Below are positions 46,295 through 58,335 of a DNA stretch of 64,000 bases, one piece after another. The DNA comes from Ceratotherium simum simum. Lineage: Eukaryota; Chordata; Mammalia; Perissodactyla; Rhinocerotidae. The stretch is from positions 18,112,640 through 18,176,639 of the forward strand of contig NW_004454180.1 of NCBI RefSeq assembly GCF_000283155.1, written 5' to 3'. Positions within the stretch are counted from its first letter, which is position 1, and every line of letters begins with the position of its first letter. The notes under the pieces are model-generated. The model ran no database searches and was not told the DNA's origin. It saw nothing but the letters and a program-made list of their open reading frames with translations. A program made the position numbers and the translations under genes.

Positions 46295-48347
46295 AAAAAA
46301 AGAAAAACAGCTAGAACTAATAAGTGGATTCAGTAAGTTTGCATGATACAAGAACAACACAAAAATCAGTCACATTTCTATACACTAATAGCAAACATGT
46401 GGAAACCAAAATTAAAAATACAATAGAGTTGACAATCACTCCAAAGAAAATGAGACACTTGGGTATACATTTAGCAAAACATATAAAGTTTCTACATGCT
46501 GAAAATAACAAAATGCTGATTAAATACATCAAACAACACATATAAATGGAGAGACATACTGTATTTATGAATTGGAGGACTCACATAGTAAAAATGTCAA
46601 TTATCCCCAAATCAATCTGTAGATATGATATGATTTTTATCAAAATCTCAGCAGGTTTTTTTAGACATAGACAAGCTCATTCTAAAATTTATATGCAAAG
46701 GAAAAGGCCCTATAATAGCCCAAACAATCTTGAGAGAGAAGAGTAAATGGGAGAAATCACTCTTCCCTACAATATTAAGACTTAATACCTAGCTATCATA
46801 ACCAAGACAGTGTGGTACTACCGAAGGGATAAACATATAGATCAATGGGACAGAACAGAAAACTCAGAAATAGATCTACAGAAATGTGCTCAAATAATTT
46901 TTGACCAAGGAGCAAAAGCAATTCAATGGAGGAAAGATAGACTTTTCAGCAAATGGTGCTGGACTAATTGGACATCCATAGGCAAAAAATGAACCTCAGC
47001 TTAAATCTCACATGGTATACAAAAATTAACTCAAAATGGATCATAATCTTAAAGGTAAAATTGTAAAACTTGTAGAAAACTACAGGAGAAAATCTTGAGG
47101 ATCTAGGGCTACGCAAATAGTTCTTGCACTTGAAACTACAAGCATGATCCATAAAAGAAAAACATAATAAGTCTGACCTCATCAAAATGTAAAGTTGTCC
47201 TCTGAAAAGACTTTGTCAAACGGATGAAAAGACAAGCTACAGACTAGGAGAAAATATTTGCAAACCACATATCTGACAAAATACTAGTATCTAGAATATA
47301 CAAGATCTCTCAGAACTCAACAGTAAAAAAAAACAATTCAATTGGAAATTAGCAAAAGATATGAACAGGCATTTCACTTAAGAAGGAAATACAGTTGCAA
47401 ATAAGCACATGAAAAGATGTTCAACATCCTTAGCCCTTAGGGAAACGTAAATTAAAACCACGCGATATCATTACACACCTACTAGAAGAGCTTAAATAAA
47501 AACTAGTGACAACACCAAATGTTGGTGAAGATGAGGAGAACCTGGATCACCCGTACATTGCTGATGGAAATGTGAAGTGGTATAGCCATTCTGGAAAAAA
47601 GTTTGGCAGTTTCTTAGAAAACTAAACATGCAATTACCATATGACTCATCAACTGCACTCATGCACATTTATTCTAGAGACGGTAATTTATGATTACACA
47701 AAAAATGTGTACACGAATATTCATAGCATTTTTATTTACTGGAAACAACTCATATGCCCTTCCGTGGGTGACAGTTAAACAACTGTGGTACATCCATACC
47801 ATGAAATAGTATTTAGAAATAAAAAGGAATTAACTATTGATATATACAACTTGTATGAATCCCCAGGGAATTATGCTGAGTTTAAAAACCCAATCCCGAA
47901 AGGTTACATACTAGATGATTTCATTTAAATAACATTCTTGAAATAAGGTTATAGAGATGGAGAACAGATTACTAGTTGTCAGGGGTGAGGGGAGGATGTG
48001 AGTGTGGTTATAAAAAGGCAACAAAAGGACCCTGATGGTGATAAAATTTTTCTGTACTTTGTGGTGATGGATACATGAATCTTCACATGTGATAAAATTG
48101 CAAAGCACTAAGTACACACAAATGTGTATGAATGAAACTGGGGAAATCTCAGTAAGACTGGTGGGTTGTATCAATGTCAATATCCTGGTCGTGATTTTGT
48201 ACTATAGTTTTGCAAGATATTACCATTGACGGAATCTGGGTAAAGGGTACTAAGAATTTCTGTTTTATTTCTTTTATTTTGTTGTAAGAAATAAATATCT
48301 ATCTGCATATGTATCTACAAAGATCTCAAAACAAGAAATTTAATTTT

Positions 48348-49553
48348 AAAAGTCAACTGTTACTCATTTTATTACCAATGAACAATTGTAAATTATATTA
48401 AAAATAATAGTTCCATTTACAATACCATCAAAAATATGATATAGGAATATATCTAACAAAAATGTGCAAGACCTGTACACTGAAAGCTACAAAACATTGC
48501 TGAGAGAAATTTTTTAAAGATCTACATAAATGGAGAGATATACCATGTTTATTTGTCATAAGACTCAATATTGTTAGGATATCAGTTTTTCCCAAATTGA
48601 TCTATAGCTTCAATAGAATCCCAATCAAAATCCCAGAAAGATATTTTGCAGGAATTGCTAAGCTGATCTTAAAATTGGTGTGGAAATGGAAAGGTCTAGC
48701 ATAGCTAAAACAATTTTCAAGACAAAGAACAAGTTGGATGACTTACACTACCTGGTTTCAAGTTCCCGTAGTAATCAATGCAGTGGGGAATTGGCATAAG
48801 GTAGACATAGGAACGTGTGGACTAGAACAGAGAGACCAGAAGTGGACTTGTGCGTGTGTGGTAACTTTTTTAGATGTCAGAAAGGCAATTCAATCGGAAA
48901 AGAATAATATTTTTAGAAAATATTGTTAGAACAAATGGATATCCACATTTAAAAAATGAACCTCATTACTTACCCTATGTCATATATAAAAATTAACTCA
49001 AAATGGATCATAGACCTAAATACAAGAGTTCAAAGTATAAAACTAGAAGAAAATCTTCATGACCTTGAAATTTGCAATGAGTTTTTAAAATAGGGTACCA
49101 AAAGAATGGCCTATAATATAAAAAAACTAATAAATTGGACTTCATCAAAATTAAAAGCCATTGCTTTTCAAAAGATGGTGTTAAGAAAATGAAAGGCAAA
49201 CCACAGGCTGGGCTACTTACTACAACATGAATGAATCTCAATTATGTTGTGTGAAAGAAGTCAGACACAAAAGAACACATACTGTGTGATTCTGTTTATA
49301 TGAAATTCTAGGGCAAAATTATAGCAAATCATAGCAACAGAAAGCAGATCAGAGGTTGTGCTAGGGGCCCGGGGATGGCAGAGGAGATTAGGGGTAAAGG
49401 GATGTGAGGGAATTTTACGTGGTGTTGGAAATGTGCTGCATCATAATTGTGGTCATGGTTACACTATTGTATGCAATTGTCAAAAATCATTATACAGTAC
49501 GCTTTCAATTGACTAATACCGTTACCTGTAAGTTATACCTCAATAAAATCAAT
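48348..49553 (+). mobile_element. Outer L1, right half
   Basis: The ORF2 thumb region resumes ('aatagttccatttacaatacc', 'gacctgtacactgaaagcta') exactly where the left half stopped at 42963. ORF2 C-terminal landmarks follow to 49210, then a jump of several hundred bases to the 3' UTR ('gaatctcaattatgttgtg'), ending 'acctcaataaaatcaattt' at 49553. The internal deletion near 49215 is old. Confidence 0.75.
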
Positions 49554-49804
49554 TTAATTAATTACCTCTAATTAAAGGCATTAGAGCTACTAACATAGTG
49601 AAGAACGATGGGAAGAGGGAAGTCCAGAATCAACAGACACCTCTGGGAGGCCTGAGGCAATGTGGAACTGTGTAATGAAGACAAGGAATTCACAGTCATC
49701 GGATAGAGATGGACAAATACGCACATGTATACAGTACGATGTGGTAGCGCCATATCAGAGCAGGTATTGTGCATGTAGACTACTCTACCGGAATTAGCAG
49801 TAGG
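49554..49804. other. Short unique spacer between L1s
   Basis: About 250 bases with no repeat recognised. Confidence 0.5.
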
Positions 49805-52795
49805 GTTTTTCAATTTGCATTTTTTGACAAATTTATTGGGGTATAGTTTACTTTCCATAAAATACTTTTGTAAATCTGATGGTTTTTAGTATGTTTATTC
49901 GGTTGTGTGCAACCATCACCACAATCTATTTTTAGAAAACTTCCATTACTCCAAAAATTTTCCTCATCCCGTTTTACAGACAGTTGCTGCTCCAAACCTC
50001 AACCTTAGGCAACCATTGACCTCCTTTGTGCCTCAATAGTTTTGCCTTTCCTAGAAATTTCATATAAAAGGTATCATATAATATATAGTCTTTTGTATCT
50101 GGCTTCTTTCATTTATCATAATGTTTTTGTGGTTCACTCATATTGTTGTATGCATTAGCTCTTTGTTCCTTTTTCCTACTGGATAGTATTCCATTGAATA
50201 CCATGTTACCCGTTCACCAGTTAATAGACATTTAGAGTTTTCCAGTTTCAGGCTATTTTGAATAACGCTGCTATGAAATTCTGGTACAAGTCTTTGTGTA
50301 GACATATGTCTTCATTTCTTTTGTGTCAATATCTAGGAGTAGAATGGCTGAGTGCTCTGGTAAGTCAATGTTTAAGTTTTAAAGAAGTTGACAAAATGTT
50401 TTGCACAAGTAGCTGCAAATTTCCCATTCCCACCATCAGTGTATGAGAATTCCAGTTTTCCCACATCTAGGTACTGTTAGTTTTTTAAATCATAGCATTT
50501 CTAGTAGATACGTAGTGGAGTCTCATTGTAGTTTTAATGTGCATTTCCTTAATGATTAATGATATTGAGCATTTCCCATGTACTTGCTAGCATATATTAC
50601 CTTTGGTGAAGCATCTATTCAAATCTTTGCCCATACTTTTATTGGGTTGTTTTTCCTCTTATTACTAGTTGTAAGAGTTCTTTATAAATTCTGAATACAA
50701 GTCCTTTATCATATACATGATTCACAACCATTTTCTTCATATCTGTGGCTTGTCTTTTCATTTTATTAATGGTGTCTTTTGAAGAGAATATATTTTTAAT
50801 TTTGATGAATTCCAGTTAAAATTTTTGGCTATTTTGAATTGTGTTTTTGATGTCATATATAATAAATTTTTGCCTAACTCAAGGTCACAAAGATTTTCTC
50901 CTACGCTTTTTTCTAGAAATTTTATAGTTTCAACTCTTACATTCAGTTAATTTTTGTGTATGTTGTGAGGTAAGAGTCTAACAATTTTTTTGCATACGAT
51001 CATTTAATTATTTTAGTACCATTTGTAGAACAGATCACCCTTCCCCCTACTGAATTTCCATGGCACTTGTGTTGAAAATCAACAGACCACATATTGTGTG
51101 GATCTGTTTTTGAACACTCTATCCTGTTCCATATGTCTATATTGATCTATACATGTCTATCCTTATGCCAATACCACACTATCTTGATTACTGTAACTTT
51201 AGAGTAAGTTTTGAAATTAAGTAGTTTGAGTCCTCCAACGTTGTTCTTCTTTTTCAATATTCTTTTGGCTATCCAAGGTTCTTTGAATTTCCGTATAAAT
51301 TTTTGAATCAGCATGCTAATACCTATTTTTCTTAAAATAGGTATTAGCTGGTATTTTGGCAGAGATTGCATTGAATCTGTAGATCAATTTGAGGAGAAGA
51401 AAGTTCTTAGCATGTGTGTCCCAGTCCATGAAACTGATATATCTCTCCACTTATTTGGGACTTTAATTTTCTCTCAGCAATGTGCTGTAGTTTTCAGTGT
51501 GCTTGTCTTGCACTTATTTTGCTAAATTTATTCCTAAATATTTTATTGTTTTTGATGCTATTTTGGCTAGACTTGATTCCTTAGCTTCATTTTTGGATTG
51601 CTTGTGGCTAATATACAGAAATGCAATTGATTTTGCATATTGATCTTATATCCTGAAACTTTGGTAAACTTACTTATTAGTTCTAGAATTAGTAACACTC
51701 CTTAGGACTTTCTACATAAACTATAATGTTTTCTGTCAATAAAGATCATTTTACTTCTTTCTGTCCAATACGTATACTGGTAATATTTTTCTTGCCTTAT
51801 TACAGTGGCTAGATGTCATTCACAATTAAATCTTTCATAATTGTCTCATGTTGGCTGTAGGGTTTTCATAGATACCCTTTATCAGGTACTGAGAATTCCC
51901 TTTTATTTCTAGTTTGTTGAGAATTTTTATCACAAATGGGTATTTGATTTTGTCAAATTCTTTGTGTCTACTAAAATGACCGTATGGTATTCACCCTTTA
52001 TCTCTTATTATGGTGTTTTACATTAACTGATTTTCAGATATTAAAATATCTGTGGGATATGTGGGATGACTTCACCACCAACTGAATTTCCTTACTTGAT
52101 AAGGTCTATTTAGATTTTCTATTTCTTCTTGAATCAGTTCTTTCTGGGAACTTGTCATTTCAACCTGGTTATTGGGTTTGCTTGCATACAATTGTTTGTA
52201 ATATACCTCTATAATCCTGTAAATTCCTTCAGAGTCTGTAGCGATGCTTCGTTTTCTATTCTTGATTTTGGAGTTGATGTCTTCTCTCTTTTCTTTTTAA
52301 TAAGTCTACCTAATGGTTTATCAATTTTGTTGATCTTTTCAAAGAACAGATTTCTTATTTCATTTTATGTAATGATCTATTTTTTCATGGATTTCTGATC
52401 TGATCCATATGATTATTATATATATATATAATTTCCTTCTTCTAATTACTATTGCTTGCTTTAGTCTTCCTTTTCTAGCTCAAATTATTTTTTAAAAAGA
52501 CCTTTCTTCCTTTCAAATATCAGAGCTTAAACCTATAAATTTCTCTGTAAGCACTGTTTTACTGCATCCTATAAATTTTGATATGTTGTGCTTTCATTTT
52601 CATTCAGTTCAAGATATTTTTAATCTTGTTTGCAATTTCCTCTTTGATCCATGAATTATTTAGAAGATGTAGTTTAATTTCCAAACATTTGATAATTTTC
52701 CATGTTTATTTCTCTCGTTGACTGCTAATTTAATTCTATTTTGGTCATAGAACATCTTTATGTTATTTTAATCCTTTTAAATTTAATGAAAGTTG
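49805..52795 (-). mobile_element. Antisense L1, first part
   Basis: Complement of an L1M from the 3' end ('tgacaaatttattggggtat') through the 3' UTR and ORF2. Minus frame 51147-51371 reads as the ORF2 region with NVGGLKLLNFK and WYWHKDRHV. At about 52040-52060 several hundred bases of RT core are missing. The sequence continues with the linker ('caattttgttgatcttttca') towards the endonuclease until the LTR at 52796. Confidence 0.8.
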
Positions 52796-53575
52796 TGTCA
52801 TAACCTGGTCCCCCAAAAGATATCCATGTCATAATCCCTGGAACCTATAATGTTACCTTATATGGAAATAGAGTCTTTGCAGATGTGATTAAATTAAGGA
52901 TCTTGAGATTATCCTGGACAATGCAATCACATGTGTCCTTCCAGTAGAATGGCAGAGGGAGATTACACACACACAGAAGAAGAGCAGGTGATGTGAAGAT
53001 GGAGGCAGAAATTCAAGTGATGCAGCCATCAGCCGAGGAATCCCGGCAGCCACCAGAAACTGGAAGTTATAAGGAATGGATTCTCCCGTAGAGCCTCTGG
53101 AGGAATTGTGGCCTTGCCAACTTTTTTTTTTTTTTTTTTTGGTGAGGAAGATCAGCCCTGAGCTAACATCCATGCCAATCCTCCTCTTTTTGCTGAGGAA
53201 GACCAGCTCTGAGCTAACATCTATTGCCAATCCCCCTCCTTTTTTTTCCCTTTTTCTCCCCAAAGCCCCAGTAAATAGTTGTATGTCATAGTTGCACATC
53301 CTTCTAGTTGCTGTATGTGGGACGCCGCCACAGCATGGCCAGACAAGCGGTGCATCGGTGCGCACCCGGGATCTGAACCCAGGCCGCCAGCAGCAGAGTG
53401 CACGCACTTAACTGCTAAGCCACAGGGCCGGCCCAACTGCCAGCATTTTTTATTTCAGCCTAGTAATACTGACTTCAGACTTCTGGACTCCAGAACTGTG
53501 AGAAAATAAATTTCTGCTGTTTTAGGCTATGACATTTGTAGCAATTTTTTACAACAGCCACAGGAAATGAATACA
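52796..53575 (+). repeat. MLT1-like MaLR LTR inside the antisense L1
   Basis: It begins TGTCATAACCTGG and ends AATGAATACA. Flanks AGTTG (52791-52795) and ACTTG (53576-53580) differ by one base and fit a five-base duplication. Landmarks: 'tatggaaatagagtctttgc', 'gaggaattgtggccttgcca' and 'ctccagaactgtgagaaaat'. Without the ERE it is about 467 bases. Confidence 0.8.
53122..53434 (-). repeat. ERE SINE inside the MLT1-like LTR
   Basis: T run from 53122, head complement ending GGGCCGGCCC at 53434. The 'gaggaaga...ctgagctaacatc' module is tandemly duplicated (about 53142-53240). The middle has the 'tttctccccaaagccccagt' segment shared with the ERE at 56.8 kb. It is the longest and best preserved ERE here. 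LTR sequence 'ttgccaac' and 'actgccagc' on the two sides may be a decayed target duplication. Confidence 0.92.
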
Positions 53576-54010
53576 ACTTGTTTTTGGCCTAACACAGGAG
53601 AATGCAGAATGTTCCATGTAGTCTTGGAAAGAATGTGTATTTTGCTGTTGTGGGGTGGAGTGTTCTATATAGGTCAATAGGTCAAGCTGGTTGATTGCGT
53701 TGTTCAGGCCCTCTACATCCTTCCTGATTTTATTGGAATCTTCAACTATAATTGTGAATTGTTTATTTCTCCTCTCAATGCTATCAGTTTTTGCTTCATG
53801 TGTTTTGGGACCCTAACTGTTAGGTGCATTTACACGTATAACTGTTATATCTTTCTGATATTTTTACCTTTTTCTTTTGTGATATTTCTTATTTCAAAAT
53901 CTATTTTGTCTGATATTAGGATAGTCAATCCAGCTCTCTTTGGCTACTGTCTGCATGGTATATATGTGTCATCCTTTATTATCCACCTATTTGTTTCTAT
54001 GAATCTAAAA
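53576..54010 (-). mobile_element. Antisense L1, second part
   Basis: The L1 interrupted at 52795 resumes: 'ttgtttttggcctaacacag', 'gaatgttccatgtagtcttg', 'aatgtgtattttgctgttg' and 'tttattggaatcttcaacta' are complement of the ORF2 endonuclease region. It ends near 54010, so the 5' part of this L1 is missing. Confidence 0.75.
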
Positions 54011-55546
54011 AACAGCCTCCAGTTGGATCTTGGTGTCCTGTCTGACGCACTCTGCTAAAGATGTTCTGGGAGAGAAAGAGATCTCAGGCCCATTTGTTTC
54101 TCCTACAGACATTTCCTTCATCTCCACATTTTTCTGTTCCATCCTGCAATACACTTGATTTTCCCATGCCCAGTGTCTCTCTTGCTGAGTTTCTCCAGAA
54201 AATAACACAGTTGTCTCATCCCTGGTGAGTGGTAGGAGGGTGTGGAGGGTGAGGAAGCTATCCTAGGAGCCTGACTGTTCCACATACAGACTTCAGCCCA
54301 GCCTACCCACATATATGGCACCTCAAATTCCTGAGTGTTTCATGGGCTCCGTCGGGCAAATGATTCTCTGCCTATCAGTATCATTCTCTCCAGGCGCCAT
54401 AGGTTGAAAATTCCTTCGCCTTTCTAAATCAGTTACCAAAGTGTCATCTGACTTTTATCTTCCAAAAATCTGTTGAAATCCCTTGTTTTTCCATCATCTT
54501 CTGCACATCGCTTCCACCTCATGGTCGAAATCACTGCTCGATCTCTGGCTACCACATCTGCACTCTATTCAGGAAGAAAGAAGAAGACATGAAGAAAGAC
54601 CTACCCTCTTTTTAGAGACGTTCCTGGGAGCCCCATACGACATGCTGCTCACCTCTCATTGCCCAGAGCCTGGCCACATGGCCACACTAAACACAATGAG
54701 GGCTGAGAAATGCAGTCTTTATTCAGGACAGCCACTTGCCCAACTGAACTTTGGGAGGCTATAGCCAAAGAAAAAGAGCAGAGAGAGACTGTGGACTTCT
54801 CTCGGTCTGTCACACTCAGGACGATAAAATTTTTAAAAAATTAAGGAAGCACCTAAAAAGAATGGCTGTTCATTTGATTACGCACACCAGGCCATCACAG
54901 GTGAGTTGAACCTAGGCATTGCCTGACACGTCAATATTTTTTGAATGAATGAGTGAATGAATGAAAGAACCATCAGCCTGAGAGAAAGATGGTTTCCTGT
55001 GTTTACTATGATCTGCGACAGGTGATAACAGCCTTTTTTTTTTTTATGTTGAGTTCATTTACAAATAGAAAACATTGACTTGCCTGTGACATTTACTCCA
55101 GCTTTGTGTCTTGCTGCTGTGTTACATTTGATCATAAGCCCAGGCCCATTGCTCAGTGCCAAGTAGGAAGACTGCAGAGACCAGAGAGAAAAATCACGCA
55201 GTTGTGAGAAGTCTTTGTTTGACTCACATATACCCACAAACGCTCCCCAACACAGAAATGGTGATAAAACAATCGCAAGCGTACTGGCCCTTGTTACTTA
55301 AACTGGAAGCAGAAGCCACGATTAAATGGCTGGCATTTTTCAAGGAGGCAGGAGCAGCTCTGTTTAAAAGAGCTGACTGCTGTGAGATAAAGAAATTTTT
55401 CATTACAGAGACTTAGCGGTGAGACTTACAATAAATTTCCCCGTGAGCAGAGCACTGTAAAATGGGGAAAGATATGGGACAATTCCCTCTGCAAGACCAG
55501 AAAAAAATGCATCCAAGAGTCAAGGAACAGTTCTCGAGCTATCGTA
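54011..55546. other. Mostly unique stretch
   Basis: About 54490-54770 ('gctcgatctctggctaccac', 'aatgcagtctttattcagg') recalls a dispersed mammalian repeat I cannot name. The rest shows no feature apart from a short T run at 55034. Confidence 0.35.
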
Positions 55547-55591
55547 AAGATGTGAGAACTTAGTAAAATAGCTTCAATGTTCTTAAAATCT
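55547..55591 (+). repeat. 45-base exact direct repeat, copy A
   Basis: Begins AAGATGTGAGAACTTAGTAA and ends CAATGTTCTTAAAATCT. It is identical over 45 bases to 57064-57108. It is not part of any repeat family I recognise, and the flanks of the two copies are unrelated. Confidence 0.97.
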
Positions 55592-56760
55592 TACTTTTCG
55601 AAGAGAAGAGGAGGCATGGGGATAGGAATAAAAGAGGGACTGGAAAGAAAAGGTATCTGTTTAATCCATGGAGATGTAAGTTAAGATGCACATGAGTCTG
55701 TGTAACTTTTCTTTACACCTGCCATAAAGATCAAAGCGAAGACCCTTCATTTGTCCTAAAAATGTTTATTAAACAGGAATGCTGTTCAGACCATACATTC
55801 TAGTGGTGGTGAGAAAGGCGAATAGCGGGTAAGTAGTAGACAATTTCAGGTGGCAATGACAGCTGGGAAAAGACGTTAATTGGAGGGTAGGAAGGAGAGT
55901 AACTGCCGGGGTGGCAAGGGGGAAGGGGCGTCTCTGGGGAAACGACCTTCCATCAGAGACCTGATGCATGAGAGGGCCCTGGTCATCAGAGAGTGAGTAG
56001 GAAGGGGTGGAGTGGGGATGGGGTGAATTCCAGGCCAAAGGATGAGTACGGCCCAGGATCCCGGGGTTGGGGAGAGCCTGGCACGGTAGGTGGCAGAGAA
56101 GAGGCCCCTGTGCTGACCCCAGTGAGTGGGGGCTGTGGCTGAGTATGAGACCAGAGAAGCGGGCTGGGGCCACCTTGAAAACAGACCTGCTGACCACAAG
56201 GAAGGGAGCTGGGTTGTATGCTAGGTGTGATGGAAACCCTCCGAGGGTGTGAGGTGGGGAGCGACATTAACATTTACATGGCAAACAGCTCCCTAGGGCT
56301 ACTGGGTGGAGAATGAGCTGGAGGAGGGAGGAAGGAGAGAAATTGGGCTGTTGCAGTAGCTGAGGCCAGAGATGATGACGGCTTTGATGAGTAGCAGTTA
56401 AATGGAAGGATGTAGAAAGAACTAAGATATAACCTAGAGGAAGGCCAAGAGGATTTGATTATGGGCGTGAAAGTTTTTGCTATAGAGCTGCCATTAAATG
56501 CCAGATTTATTATCCTGTTTGATACCTGAAGATGACTTTGTGAAAGTACAGTATAGAAAGAAGGAGAGCGATCCCACAGGCAATAGTCTCTAAGTTAGTG
56601 GGAATTGGCATTAGCATTTTAGAGTCACGTCTCTTACCTAACCAGATGAGATAAGAATGATCATTTTGATAGGTTTATCATGATTTGGTAAAGACGTTAC
56701 GGAAAATAACATCCATAAGTCAGAAGTACTGTTTCCAGATACAGGAGCCCAGGCATTCAT
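55592..56760. other. Unique stretch
   Basis: G+C-richer at 55.9-56.35 kb with overlapping minus frames (up to 142 codons, proline/serine-rich) lacking motifs. No repeat recognised. Confidence 0.4.
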
Positions 56761-57013
56761 TTTTTTTTTTTTTTCAGGAAGATTGGCCCTGCGCCATCTG
56801 TTGCCAATCTTCCTCTTTTCCTTTTTTCTCCCCAAAGCCCCAGGACATAGTTGTGTATCATAGTTGTAGAGTTGTAGCTCTTCTATGTGGGACGCCACCT
56901 CAGCATGGCTTGATGAGCGGTGAGTAGGTCCCCATCTAGGATCCAAACCGGCGAACCCCAAGCCCACCTAAGCGGAACACGCAAACTTAACCGATGCACC
57001 ACCAGGCCAGCGC
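56761..57013 (-). repeat. ERE SINE
   Basis: T run from about 56760 and head complement ending CCAGCGCC near 57013. It shares 'tttctccccaaagccccagg' with the ERE at 53.1 kb. Flanks CCCAGGCATTC (left) and CCCAGGTGTTC (right) are a nine-of-eleven match, probably the target duplication. Confidence 0.9.
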
Positions 57014-57063
57014 CCAGGTGTTCTTTAACTGTGTGATGTTTGGGGCCCTCCAGAACATGAAGG

Positions 57064-57108
57064 AAGATGTGAGAACTTAGTAAAATAGCTTCAATGTTCT
57101 TAAAATCT
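57064..57108 (+). repeat. 45-base exact direct repeat, copy B
   Basis: Identical to 55547-55591. It lies about 50 bases past the ERE, between 'ccctccagaacatgaagg' and 'ggcagggtcccccacc', and looks like an insertion into otherwise unrelated sequence. Confidence 0.97.
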
Positions 57109-57441
57109 GGCAGGGTCCCCCACCTGAGGCTAGAGACAGCACTATTTGTAGATGCCACACCAGAGACAGGGAGGTAGATCCATCTGTTCTGCTGATGCTT
57201 TTGTCCCTCAAGTGGCAAAAACAGCGTATGCACCATGAACCCTAAAACATGAGAACAATCAAGCACAAACATTTACTGCACACCGACTATTTGTTTACCA
57301 CCAGAAATATAAGCCGTTTATGGTGTCCCTGGAGACAAGGGATGAGTCCTGAAGGGAGGGGACTACTTTCCCAGCTCCACGTGAAAATCAAACTCTATGT
57401 TTTAGTTGCATCTACTTTGTACACAAAATAAAATTGGTAAC

Positions 57442-57800
57442 TGCCATAGACTGGATGTTTGTGTCTCCGCCAAATTCATTTGTTGAAACCTAACCTTTAA
57501 TGTGATGGTGTTAGGAGGTGGGGACTTTGGGAGATGACTAGGTCATGAAGGTGGAGGCTCATGAATGGGATTAGTGCCCTAATAAAAGGGACTTCAGAGA
57601 GCTCCTTGCCCCTTCTGTCATGCAAGGACATGGCGAGAAGATGGCTCTATGAACCTGGAAGCTGGTCCTCACCAGACACCAAATCTGCTGGTGCCTTGCT
57701 CTTGGACTTCCAGCCTCCAGAACTGTGAGAAATCAATGTCTGTTGCTTATAAACCGCTCAGTTTACAATATTCTGTCATAGAAGCCTGAACGCACTGAGA
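57442..57800 (+). repeat. MST-like MaLR solo LTR
   Basis: Nearly collinear with MST LTRs: 'tgccatagactggatgtttg', 'gtgatggtgttaggaggtgg', 'gactaggtcatgaaggtgga', 'caccagacaccaaatctgct', 'cctccagaactgtgagaaat' and 'cctgaacgcactgaga'. The target duplication is unclear. Confidence 0.88.
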
Positions 57801-58246
57801 TGGCAATCACACAAGTGCTGAATCGTGCAAAATAGAGAAAAAGCTAATTATGTAGTTCAAACTCTGAATGCAAAGGCTTAAAGAAAGGAAGAATTCCACA
57901 TTTTTGCTGTAGGAGTCTTGGCCACCTTCAAGGAGGAAGAAGATGTTGAAAAAGACACTGAGCTGGATAAGATGTGGCTAACCTGAAAGGAAGTGGAGGA
58001 TAGTCTTTTTATCAAGAAAGGGAGAATACACTGTCAACAGAAATATATGAAAAGAAACACTCAGGAGATTGCTTAGCCTGTGTTACCCTCGCCACTGTAA
58101 ACTTCCACCCGATGCTTCCCATTTAAATGCGAATCGCCACGTAGCAGGCAGAACTCCAGGCTGCTTTGTTGATCTGGCAGATGCGCTCATCAGACGTGGG
58201 CTGCAGGGCACATGTCCTGCAGACCGACTGCACCCAGGAATGAAAC
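57801..58246. other. Unique stretch
   Basis: Nothing recognised. Confidence 0.4.
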
Positions 58247-58335
58247 TGTTTTGGGTTGAATTGTGTCCCCTCAAATTCATATGTTGGAGTCCTAACCCCA
58301 GTATCTCAGAATGTGACCTTATGTGGAAATAGAGT

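Larger units (their letters stand above)
43800..47480 (+). pseudogene. L1 ORF2p pseudogene of the inner L1
   Basis: Blocks in order: the endonuclease start ('ggtctaaacatactcag', 43810), the endonuclease loop with a duplicated GDFN segment (44160-44200), 'tctgaccataatgg', and the linker. After the LTR come RT blocks (45600-46130; NYRLLF at 45665, VEFIPVIQGWF at 45777, then FDKIQQPIM at 45900 on). The catalytic FADD site is replaced by 'gttgcaaatgacatgat' (46240), and the C-terminal region follows to 47480. Stops and frameshifts are frequent. A microsatellite has expanded just before the catalytic loop. Confidence 0.75.
42964..48347 (+). mobile_element. Inner L1 inserted in the outer L1
   Basis: A 5.4 kb old L1M (about 5.0 kb without its own LTR insertion). 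It starts with a G+C-richer 5' part ('agacaagatggtgtagattc') and lacks a readable ORF1. ORF2 begins near 43800, and the element ends 'agatctcaaaacaagaaatt' near 48345. Its flanks, AAAATCAGTTGT (42952-42963) and AAAAGTCAACTGT (48348-48360), are diverged copies of one ORF2 site and so probably the target duplication. All reading frames are broken. Confidence 0.8.

Noticed and set aside
52889..53407. 172-codon minus-strand ORF, the longest without N
   Set aside because: Most of it is ERE SINE read in one frame plus MLT1-like LTR; neither encodes protein.
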